A stretch of 64,000 nt of DNA. Source: Margaritispora aquatica (Eukaryota > Ascomycota > Leotiomycetes > Helotiales > Discinellaceae). The notes beneath the pieces were generated by a model that was not told the DNA's origin, did not search any database, and saw only the letters and a list, made by a program, of their open reading frames with translations. How positions within the stretch are numbered: position 1 is the first letter of the stretch; each line of letters starts with the position of its first letter. The position numbers and the translations under genes were made by a program. The stretch spans positions 1,552,411 to 1,616,410 of the forward strand of contig VJWN01000008.1 in assembly GCA_007644065.1 (NCBI GenBank). The letters run 5' to 3'. Of the stretch, positions 46,618-57,540 are shown piece by piece.

Positions 46618-49600
46618 ATGGCGGACTCCACGAAGCCATCTATCAAGGCCTCAGTTCCTCGGGCTGCACCAGGGGATCATACGTCATTAGCAGCGCAGTA
46701 TGCGCGGGCAAAAGCAGCAAAAGAGGCAAGGGAGAGGGGGGAAGCAGTTGAGGAGGAAGACATCACTCTGCCCCCGCGGAAACCTAAGAGTGTGCTTCAA
46801 AAACTGAACGATCGCAAAGCTGCCAAATTCCGGATAGAGTGGTTCTGGGTTCTGGGTTTCTTTGTGTGGTTATTGTGAGTGTTGTGTGCTGCTTTCTCTT
46901 GCACGTTGAACACTAGCTAATGTGCGAGATAGGACTGTACACGCCAGCGGCATCTACTTCTTCACCAAAGGCTTTTTGCTCACAAGATTGGTTCTGGAGG
47001 AGAAATCTAGCTGTACGGAACCGCCTATAGCATTGATAACGAATTTTAAGGGTGCAAAGACACCACAGGCGGGGTGTTGGCATCAGAAGAGCTTTGACAA
47101 AGCTGTGGTTCTCATTATCGATGCTTTGCGGTATGATTTTACCATTCCGTATGCGAATACGACCGAGCAGCCAGCACAGGCATTTCACAATGCATTGCCT
47201 TTCCTGTACGAGACTGCTGTCAAGCAACCACATAATGCTTTCCTATTACCATTCATTGCGGACCCACCGACGACGACGTTGCAGCGCTTGAAGGGCTTGA
47301 CGACGGGGACTTTACCTACGTTTGTGGATGCTGGATCTAACTTTGCGGGGACGGCGATTGAGGAGGATAATCTACTCATGCAGCTTAAGGATGCAGGAAA
47401 GAAGATTGCGCATCTAGGTGATGACACGTGGACTGCCCTTTTCCCTGGGCATTTTGAGCCCAATATATCACGAGCGTATGACAGTCTCAATGTGTGGGAT
47501 TTGCACACATTGGACAATGGCGTTATGGAGCATATCTTCCCATTGTTGCAAAAGCAGGAGAAGAATAAATGGGATGTGCTGATTGCGCATTTCCTTGGTG
47601 TAGATCATGCAGGACATCGTTATGGACCGAATCATCCTGCCATGACTGCTAAGCTGGCCCAGATGAATGAGATGCTCGCTAAGCTGGTTAAGACGCTAGA
47701 TGATGACACTCTGCTTGTGGTTATGGGTGATCATGGTATGGATAGCAAGGGTGATCATGGTGGTGAAAGTGATGATGAGGTCCAGGCTGCGTTGTGGATG
47801 TACTCGCGAAAAGGCATATTTGGTCGAACCGACCCTGCTTTCGTCACGCCTCCCCAGACAGCCAAAGAGAGGCCAGTCAATCAGATCGATTTGGTGCCTA
47901 CGCTTGCTTTGTTGCTGGGCTTGCCGATTCCATTTAACAATCTGGGAAAGCCGATTGAGGAGGCTTTTGCTGGGCGGAAAGGCAATGCTTGGGAGAATCT
48001 TGCGAGTGTAGCGAGGATGACTGCTGCCGGAATCAAGAGATATCAGGCTGCTTACTACCTGGCTCGAGGTATTGATGAAAGTACTGTTGATGGTTCACCA
48101 TACGCTTTGTGGAATGCTTCTGAAGTAGCTCTTACTGGTAATGGTAAACAGCAAGCCTGGAAGGATGGCTATCTTGCTTTCTCGACTTTCCAGGAAGAAG
48201 TCCTGAGGATTTGTCGAAGTCTATGGGCAAGATTTGATGTCCCTTGTATGATTCTAGGCATTGGAATTCTGGCTGGTGGGCTTGTTGCACTAATGCTCTT
48301 CGCAAATTCAAATGCTCATGAGAAGGATGAGGTGGATGATGCTGAGGTGGACCGAAAGGAATTACAGGCTGAAATCGACAACTTCGCCACAGAGGAAAAG
48401 AAGCGAATTGTCGATGAGACGACGTCCCAGACTTTAGTTAGAGGGGCACTAATGGGGACTCTGTTAGGTGGTGCTGCGGGTCCTGCCATATGGATTGTTG
48501 CTGGAAGAGATAAGTCTATCATAGACTTTGGAATTGCTCTAGGTTCTGTCTCGGGAGTCGCTGGTGTACTTTACCAAGAGATGCGACGAAGAATGGAGTT
48601 CAGCAGTCCTTTTCCTACCAGCTTCTGGGGCTGGCTTGCTGCTATTTTCACAATCAGCCAGTCTATTGGATTCGCATCTAATTCTTACACCATTTGGGAA
48701 GACTCGATTACGCTATACTTCATCTCCACCTTTGGCTTTGCTGCCTTTGTATCTTCGTTCCGCCTGTCAGACCCCCAGAGTCGTTCTCTCGCTATCTACC
48801 ACTCTGTCATGTTCGTGGGTCTTGGATGGCTCGCCTCTTTCTCCAAGCTATGTAGAGAAGAGCAGATGCCGTATTGCCGCTCAACTTACTACGCATCTGC
48901 GACGTCTTCGACTTCAGCGCCTTGGCAACTACTCATTCCATTCCTCATAGGTGCCATCCTACCAACGGTCATCAAGTCATTCTACACTGGTTCACGCTCC
49001 TACGAAGGTTTTGCACCTATGTGGATCGGTTGGGTGTTCAGGGGTGGTCTTATTCTGAGCGCCATCTTTTGGACCATAGACGCTGCCGACGATGGAGAAT
49101 GGTTTCCTAATCTCCCAGCTGGATTGCTAAAGAATATTCGTGTACCAATCGCGCAAACTATCTTCGCAATCGCCATCGGAGCAGGTACCACAGCGTTCAT
49201 TTACGCCCCTCCTTGCGTGTCCATAACCACCTCGACCTCTACGCCTACAACTCCACCCCCAACAGGCTCGCACACAGTCTCTACTTCTTCCACGTCTCCT
49301 TCAACAGTAACTATTCTCGGTTTCGCTAACACTCACGGAACTCGTTATTTCCTCCTTGTAACTAACATCCTACTGTGTGTTCTCATGGCGCAGAAGCCCA
49401 TGGGCAGTGGCGCTATCGCTCTTCTAGCATGGCAAATCCTCTCTCTCGTCGAAATCCTCGACCTCCTTGCCCTGACCACCTCGCCCATCGGCCCCGTCGT
49501 CTTAGCTCTTCTAGGCTCCTTCCACTTCTTCAAAACAGGCCACCAAGCAACCTTCTCCTCTATCCAATGGGACGCAGCTTTCATCCCTCTGCACACCATC

Positions 49601-49957
49601 CTATACCCTTACTCACCGCTCCTCATCGCACTCAATTCCTTCGGGGCGCAGATCCTGTGCGCTGCATCTGTGCCGCTCGTAGTGCTGTGGAAGCAGAAAC
49701 CGCGGAAGAAGGGTATCCTGAAGAGTGTGGGGTCCGCATTGGCGTGGCATTTACTGTATTATGCCACCATTGGGCTGGCGACGACGATGTGGGCGGGGCA
49801 TTTGAGACGGCATCTGATGCTGTATAGGATTTTCAGCCCCAAGTTCATGATGAGTGCTATTGTGGTGCTGGTGGTTGATGTGGTTGGCGTAGTGGTTGCA
49901 CTTGGGGGCGTGAGGGCCAATACGGGGAGTGTGGGGGATGTTTTTGGTTGGGGGTAA
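46618..49957 (+). CDS. gpi13: GPI ethanolamine phosphate transferase 3 (Gpi13/PIG-O)
   Basis: An ER membrane enzyme that adds ethanolamine phosphate to the third mannose of the GPI precursor, the group that later links to protein. Exons are 46618-46874 and 46933-49957 with a 58-nt intron in phase 2; 1093 residues. A cytosolic basic/acidic head precedes the first membrane helix (FWVLGFFVWLLTV, about 76-88). A lumenal alkaline-phosphatase-like catalytic domain carries metal-site motifs: DALRYD (149-154), GDDTW (248-252), VDHAGHRYG (309-317) and GDHGMDSKGDHGG (351-363), then DLVPTLALLLGLPIPFNNLG, characteristic of this family. From about residue 510 onward there is a run of many transmembrane helices. 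The yapsin at 17.8 kb is a likely client of the pathway. Confidence 0.95.
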
Positions 49958-50728
49958 AGGGCTGGAGATGTGCATCTAAGCGCACATCTTGTAGTATAGA
50001 TTTATAGAAGACGTGGGGTCTGGGGGTTTCATTTGTTGCTTGTGTGTTTATACAGCTAGGCTGGGTAGCTGGCTGGCTGGGGTTGGATCGAATCTGTGGG
50101 GACCAAGTCATATAGGAGCATAGCGAAAGGATTAGCATTGGGAATCGATTAATCTCATGGATCGACATTACTGCCTCGCATTGTCTCTCTTTATTCAAAC
50201 ATAAGGTATAGATGCAGCCAACATTCTCATTAAGAACCTCAAGGGTCTCACAGGTATAAATTCCCTTCCATTGTTCGTAATCTGAAATAGGTATGAATAA
50301 GATCGCTACTACCAGAGGCCAACATAATGGCTTATAATCATATAATTATAGGGTGAACTTATAAAGCGTTATATATTTGAAAAGATAGTTTCAATAAAAG
50401 AAAACAAGAGAACTATCAGGTAGGATTTTGTCGTTTCTTGAATTCTGGTGTGAGTTGGACTAAAATTAGTGTCACTACACATTTACCGACCACAGTCACG
50501 TTAGGTAACTAAGAAAACCAAGAGGGGTATAAGAAGCTAGCGAAATGAACTAAACGATTATTTAATTTAATATTTCCACTCAAAGTTTGGAATTCTTTCT
50601 TGCCAAAAATCAAACACCCAGAACCCGACAAGCTAATTCTTGCTTTCTAGTTTTGATCCTTAAGTTCAACTTGCCTTCAAACTCAAGGTCTCTCTGCAAT
50701 TCTTCTGAATTCTGAAGGGGTTTTCACG
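49958..50728. other. Intergenic region, A+T-rich
   Basis: 3' flank of gpi13 and upstream region of the F-box gene. It becomes A+T-rich from about 50300. No gene seen. Confidence 0.5.
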
Positions 50729-52234
50729 ATGGGACACTGGAGGAAATTGCCCGCTGAGATTCGTTCGATCATCCTCGAAATGGTAGCTGAGGATTACAGA
50801 GTCAAATTCGGACAGTACGTCCTCGCCAGCTATGCCAGCGTCTGCCGGGAATGGCAGTCAGTCTTCGAACAGAAGAACTTTCAGCGACTTGTTCTCGACC
50901 AAGAGCGCATATCTGACCTTGAAAAAGTTATGGATACCAAAGAAAGACGAGCTTGCCTCAGGCACCTATTCCTTCGTGTTAGACTTAACAGTTATGACTG
51001 TACAGTCTGCAAATCAAAAGAGGACAACCGAACAATCAGGAAGTAAGTTAGACAATGCCATTGTTGCCTAGTCCCTAGTTTGGTTATAATTGCACCATTC
51101 ATTAATTTGCTACCACAATCCTGCTCTCGCTGACCTTAACAGTAATAACGATATCTTTAGCATAGCTATCTGGAACTTATTAATTATCCTATCGAAGTGG
51201 ACCGGTTTCGACAAGAGCAATCAGCAACAAGGGCTGACATTGGAACTTGGCGTCTATTCCCCAAGCGACTCTAATCATACATTCAAGGACTTTCATCTCG
51301 AGCACAACTATCCGTACCAAGAAGAAAAGGACTTGGAGGCACATTGGGACGCGTACAGACTACGGGCCGACAAACTTGGACTTTACAGCTTGAATGACCC
51401 ATATCATGGATGGGTTAACGGCCATCGAGATGATATAAGCTTGGAATCAAAACAGAGAATAATGGGAACATTGACTATCAAAACTAACCTTCCTAAATTC
51501 TCCGCGTCCTTCCAGGCGTTGCCAAAGGTCGAGATTGTAACGGGCCTACTTATCCGTCGACAGTTCTATCGGAAAATTGCTGCCAGTTCCCTCGGCAAGC
51601 TCCTCCGTGAAAACTTCACATGCCTTCGGTGGTTCCGGCACGAAACATGGCATAATGTTAATCCACAGCAATAGTCACGCTTTGAGAAAGGTACGTCCAA
51701 GTCGCATTCCTTGCTAGATATTGTAAGAAAACAAATGCAAGTTGGCAGCACCTCGACTAACTTACTATTGCAGGCTACAAGAGTCTAATTTCAAAGAACC
51801 TACGAAGTACTCTCCGGGAACTCTACATATTTGAGGACTTCAACAAACTTCTCCACCCGGGACGATCCACCAAGCATGCAAATCCTTCTTTGGGTAGAGC
51901 TCTCTCAAAATCTAGCCGTTTCATCGAGAATTTGTCTGCGGCCTTCATTGTGGATGCCAAAGATTTCTTCGCAGACTTCTGGCCAACGAAGGAACAAAAT
52001 TCGAACGTAATTCCCTGGGAGAATCTTCGGAAGCTGGCTCTAACATCACGTGCGCTGCATCCAAAGATAAAGCGTGGACATCTCAACAAGCTACTAATGG
52101 CTGCAAGCCGGGCGGCTGCTTTTATGCCCAAACTCGAGGTCATAGAGATATGGAATGGTGGCGAAGGGCATGCTTGTCTCTTCCGATATAGCAACGATGC
52201 TAGAAAACCTACGATTATTTGGGCAAACAATTAG
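50729..52234 (+). pseudogene. F-box-like gene with one premature stop
   Basis: Fungal F-box proteins recruit substrates to SCF ubiquitin ligases. Exon blocks are 50729-51042, 51143-51690 and 51774-52234, joined by proper introns (GTAAGT...AACAG; GTACGT...TTGCAG), both frame-preserving. The total reading is 440 codons. The N terminus is a typical F-box helix set (KLPAEIRSIILEMV ... YASVCREWQSVFE), and the C-terminal exon resumes ELYIFEDFNKLL, usual in this group. The second exon contains TAG at 51672-51674 directly after NPQQ, while the frame stays open on both sides (SRFEKG afterwards). If translated as read, the product is a 258-residue truncated protein. The neighbouring DNA suggests a CAG-to-TAG change by RIP-like mutation. 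Alternatively the gene is functional in shortened form or an unseen splice removes the TAG. Confidence 0.7.
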
Positions 52235-52239
52235 GGCAA

Positions 52240-54590
52240 AAACGTACAGTTGGATTATAACGTAGTCCACTGTTGGGAGAATTTACTAAGGTATAAGCGA
52301 AATCCTTATAGTAGTCTTATAACTATAGTTTATTAGCTACCAAGGAGATATAAAGAGGTAAAAAGTTATATTACTACAATTCGTTTCTTAAAATTACGTA
52401 GTAGTGTCTTAGATCTTATTTCTAATTATTAGCTATCCTAGAAGGAATATAATCACTTAAAAGGTTAGTGTAAGTGTTGTACTTCTGGTTAGTGCTCTTG
52501 CTATCTATAGCGTCGGATAGGCAGTCACCTCACCAATTGTCGGGTATAGACTCTTGCTATAGTTATCTATAGAGTCATTTTATTAGCATATATTAAGGTT
52601 TCTTCTTATACGATCCTTAATCAAGTTTTATCTATTCTATTGAATTCGCACCTGTAAATAGTTATATAGTAAAAATCTAGAGCCTAGTACATTGGTTATA
52701 TCTTACGAACTGTCTCGCTACCTAAGGTGCTTGTTATGATGGTCACGTGATATAATAACCGCAACTCTGATTTTTGATCACACTTTTATAAGCGATTGGC
52801 GTATTTAAAGATGCGCTGATACGAAATGTAGACCTTGGATATATTCAGGTAGTTGGCACGATATAGAGTTGGAGATATAGACTTAGGCTAGACAACAAGG
52901 CAGCCCATAACACTATCTTCGCTAAGCAGGTAAAGAACTCAATACAAAATTAAAAAAGAAGTATCAAGCTTTATTTGATTTATTCCGTAGACTTTTAAAT
53001 TAAAGTAGTTTATATCTTTAAGCCTATAATAATTCCTTAACCCTAGCGATTATCTCTATAGCCTTTTTAGGGAATTTCTCGGAAAAGACGGTATAAATAA
53101 CCTCGCTAATAGTATAGACTTTATCTAGATTATATTTAAATACGGCCTAAGTATCTATAATAATATTAACTTTATTTTCTAATAAATATCTAAAAGTTTC
53201 GATCTAGTTATAGCCCTACTATTAATTAAGTTCTTTCGAACGCCACCGTCGTCTTCTAGTAAAGAGAGTTGAATCGAGTGCACTACGCTATAGTGTCCAA
53301 GCGTCGTAGCCAAATCCACTGTACCTTCTATAATCTTTGCCTTCCTACTTATCTAGCGAGTAGACTATAGGGCAATAAGAGTTAGGATTTACTCTAGCCG
53401 TAAGTAACAATTTAATTATTCTAGGGTTAGTATCGTTAGATCTCGAATTATATATTATTAAGGCGTAGTCTAGATATAGTCTTTCTGTTTTTTAATCAAT
53501 GAGTGAAAAATTCTCCGGTATCATAAATCAATTTTCCAAAAAGCTTAAAGTAAACCCTTTCTGAAAATATACTTAGTGCTTTAGGAAGGAGATGGTTAGT
53601 GGTTTAAAGTACTATATAATAGTCTAAAGTAGAGATAATAGGCTTACTAATGTTAAGAAGTGTTACTCGACTGTTTCGAGTAGTGCTCGATTGTCTAGAA
53701 GTAGTAGTAAAGATGTACGTAGATATAAAGAAGGATTGCTCGATTATCTAAGTACTACGACGAGGTAAGGAAGCTCGTAAATACTATTAGAAAGTATTCC
53801 TTGATTATCCGACGCTTTACTTAAGGAAAGCTAGAGAATATTCGTAGATAACGGGACTTAACGCGAATTATTTAACAAGTATAGTATCTTTTAAACGATA
53901 CTATAGAAGGACTAATAATAATATTCGTTATAATGTCTAAAGATTAAAATTAGTCTTAGACTTCGAAATAATTTAAGACGTTATATTTATAAAATAATAT
54001 TTACTTATATAATTCTCGATACTATCGTCGTTTTCCTCGAATCTTTTCTTATTCTTTAATTGTCCGTATCTTAGTAACTTTCTACTATATATATTTCTTT
54101 TTCTTTTATAATAATACTTCTTCTATCGCGATCTACTAAAGTATCTTAACTCTTTCTAACGTCTCGCTACTCTCCGCTATTCTAATAGCCTTAATAGCTA
54201 GTAATAACAATACGCGAAGTATAAGATTTATATCGTTGTTTATATTATAAAATTTTAAATTATAAAGACAATTTAACTCTATAAGTAGGTTCTTTAAGGT
54301 AAGATATCTTATTTATAAGTCTCGTACAAGTAGGTACGTATCGAATTTTATAATAACTAGATTCTCTTAAAAATTAAACCTAAAAGCTTTTAATATAGTA
54401 AGATCACTTAAAACACTATACTTAATAAGAATAATACTCTTATTCTAATAGATACGAAGGTAGTTATTAATCTTTAATAGTATACTCGTAATAGGAATTT
54501 TCTCTACACTACCCTAGTAAAAAATAGACGCTAATTCCTCGAAATATATATCCTCTTAAGCGCCTAAATATGCATTCGTAATAGCAAAAG
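52240..54590. mobile_element. AT-rich, RIP-like degraded repeat block
   Basis: About 2.3 kb of very A+T-rich sequence with abundant TpA, no open frame of note, and near absence of CpA/TpG while CpG persists. For example, over 53901-54120 I count no CpA and two TpG but about nine CpG. This is the footprint of repeat-induced point mutation, which converts CpA to TpA in duplicated DNA. Composition is strongest from about 52965 to 54560 and patchier before. No intact terminal repeat, transposase or reverse transcriptase motif could be read, so the original element is unknown. It directly abuts the interrupted F-box gene. Confidence 0.75.
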
Positions 54591-55216
54591 CCTGAACACA
54601 GCGTGCTGATGGTGATATGATAAGAGTAGAGGGCATTTCCTTGTCTACGCTAGTTACCTTAGCAATAGATTGCGATGGTCTCTGATTATGGAAAGCAAAA
54701 TGTAATGAGAAATTGAGTAGAAGGAGAACCGAAATAACGGTAGTATGGGTATTATTTCTACTGAGAAAACAACAGAAAAAGTGGTAGCAACATAAAAGAA
54801 TCTGACAGCAGTATAATCCGCTTTATTAAATCACACAATAATAGGACAGCATTTGCTTCAGCCAACGAGCTCACGACGTCAATTTCGCTAATTCATGACA
54901 TGCCCATCCCACGTCAAGTACCTAGTGAATGGGCATGTACAAGAATTCGAGAATTCCGCAAGAGCTTCAGGTAGTATTCCCGAATAGGCAAGTATATAGC
55001 GCAGACTACCTGCGCCTCAATTTCCTATCCTAGAAGCAAAATGTTCAAATTTCTTGCCATAAAGGCGGGGGGCTGCGCTCCCGGCCCTCTCTCCAGCTAG
55101 GCAGATAGATTGGTAAAGCTTGCATCTAGTTGCTAAATGTGTCCTGCGGAGTGAAACTCATAAAAAAAAAATTATAGGCCAGATGCTGGTAATATCGTGG
55201 AGGTTGTCGGTACTAG

Positions 55217-55781
55217 AAATAAATTTGACAGCAGGGAACGAAAGTTGGCGAAAAGCTGGCGTTATCTCTCCTGACAGCAGCTAATATCTTTGATGAACAC
55301 AACATGAGACACCCACTTCTGCTTAACCTTGAAACTCTCTTGTTTGTCTCTACGTTCAGCTTACACCTTACCAGCAAGTTCAATTTGGAACCTAGGCTCA
55401 CATGCCAGTGAATTCGCTCTTCCCCCACAATGAATTCGAATTCACCACAACTTTGAGTCCGCGTCTAGGCCTAAAGACGTATAAAGCGCGCCCCTCCATG
55501 CACGAACATGTCTCTCCAACAAACCGGACTTCAACAAACTTTCTTTTCGATGGGAGAGTTGGCTCTTGTGTTTCGTTGCGTGCATGGTAGCTTCTACTAG
55601 CTAGTCTTAGAAGGGAAGTTGTAGTATTTGGATTGTTGGGCGTAAGTGTGTGTTCGTTTTTGTGAATGGCTTTGGTGGCTTGCTGGGATGGAGTGGCTGT
55701 ACTTGCCTATGGTGTAGAAACGTAACGAATCTTGGTGTTGACAGCCGATATGGATCTGAACGGGAATAAATTTGACAGCAA
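55217..55781. repeat. Two copies of a 16-bp word, AATAAATTTGACAGCA
   Basis: The same 16 bases occur at about 55218-55233 and 55765-55780 in the same orientation, and minus-strand translations after both read CCQIY. A TCTGACAGCAGTATAA near 54800 is a weaker relative. They probably are remnants of one dispersed sequence. Confidence 0.5.
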
Positions 55782-56929
55782 TGAGTTTGCTTGTGTCTAA
55801 AGCTACTTAGTAGAGATGACAATACTGCCAAACGTAGACGTGCTTGAGATTGCCCTTTGCTTCGTAGCATCAAGCAGAGTTTTCTTCTCTTGCTATTATT
55901 GTGAGCCACAATGCTAGCAAAGATCGACCTTCAAAAGTGAGAATAAAGGCAACAGTTAAACTTAGCTTCTGGCTTCCAATTGTAGAAGCTGCCTACGATA
56001 TTTTCTTTCCCTCTTTGTAAAGTGACAATGCCAACCGCTTTAGATATCTGTAGAACCACAAAGCTCTCCTCCCCTTGAATTGATACTTTCCTCATAATTC
56101 CTCTTCCCGATTCGCAGCATGCCTCTTCATCTTCGACTCTGTGTTCCTCTGCTGGATTGTGGCTCTCCTATCCCCAAACATTCAACCGAAGCAAAAGAAC
56201 AGAAAGAGATATGCTGCTCCTTCTCCTCCGTTCTTCTGCAGAGCAAGATTCATGCCAGTATCGACAGCCCCTGAGCTCCGGCAAGGAGCTTTGTATGATA
56301 TCTCCAGCCTTGGAGGAAAACGATCCGAAAGTGCTTTGCGACTTGTGTGCTCAACTTGGGGAGGACTTGAAGATATAATCCTAAAAGAGGATAGACACGA
56401 GAAAGCAGCAGCTGATCCCATTCGATTGACATTCCTTGGTTCCTTGATTGTGTTCTTTCTCCAAGATATCGCTCAGTATGTTTTGGATTTCGAAATATCT
56501 GGCGATGCAGTTAGCAGAGCTCTGGACTACTTCAACCCCTTCCGGAGCTTAATTTTGGTCCTCTCCTCCCAAATATATCAAGATTCGAAATAATGTATGG
56601 ATTTCAGAAGTATTGTCGATCTTATACCATACGGATCTAAGCGTGATGAGTGGCTTGTTGAAAAGTCAGCTATAAAACAGTCCACTCCTGCCTGCGAAAC
56701 AAGAACCCAGTCTGCAATCGCTACTACGAGCACCTGCATAGGAGAGACATTAATAAGAGGGCAAATCTTGGTTGTGGAAATTCCTTTGTCAAGATTGTCA
56801 GAGTTTAAGCCCAAATGCATAATATTACAACTTTCAAGTAGATTCTTCTTCGCATTTCCGGCAAGCAGAAACAGCAATGAAAAATAAGAGGCTGCAATTC
56901 TGGAGGCAGTGAAATACCAGAATCACGAT

Positions 56930-57540
56930 GGGAGGGAACATAAGCAAGCTCAGAGGCCTCCCCCCGGGTATACAAAAAATTGATGATTGAGGGCATTTTT
57001 CAGCCTCATTGTGTTGTGTTAGCATAGGATGAAAGGAAGGGTGGACTTACCTTTGGTGGGGAGGAGGGTTGGTGTTCCCTACCTCCCCGAAATCCCCAGA
57101 TCTGCAGTATATAAACGTTAGCCCACCCTTATGAAAGGAAACATCGACGCTTTCAGGTCGAGGTACCCGGGAGCAATCCAGCCTATTTCGCCGAAGCTGA
57201 TAAACTGTCGCCCTATCAACCAACCGGGCCCTCCCTTGCACAGCCATTACGGAACAGGACGAGTTTACTGATTCGACGACAGCTCCGGGTGTGCAATGGT
57301 GCTGAGTATCAACCGGTGGGCCAGTACCAATAGGCTTCTACCCGATCAAACGTTCATATCTCTTCGGGCCTGGTTTGCCTTTCGATGATGCTGTGCAAGC
57401 TCCTGATCTCATTCCCAATCGGCATGCTCGGCTCCGAGTGTAATCTGCGAAGGGTCGCAGCGGGATTGGGGTATGAACGTCGAGGGAAGGGGAAACTGAA
57501 TGGAAGGAAGATACTTACCTGTTGTGGTCTGCGAAGGCAT
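56930..57540 (-). other. Possible small spliced gene or spliced noncoding RNA, minus strand
   Basis: ATGCCTTCGCAGACCACAACAG followed by GTAAGT at 57519 looks like a first coding exon (MPSQTTT). Further down, CTAAC...CTGCAG (acceptor at about 57102) precedes a 51-nt block ending AAAG-GTAAGT (donor at about 57051), then CTAACACAACACAATGAG (acceptor at about 57006) opens a third block. In one frame the last two blocks read SGDFGEVGNTNPPPHQR-LKNALNHQFFVYPGGGL and stop. The phase between the first and second blocks does not match, so at least one additional exon must exist or the transcript is noncoding. Confidence 0.3.

Noticed and set aside
52735..52800. CACGTGATATAATAACC resembling terminal repeats of some fungal Tc1/mariner elements
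   Set aside because: No matching inverted copy was seen at the other end and no transposase reading exists; the resemblance is too short to name an element.
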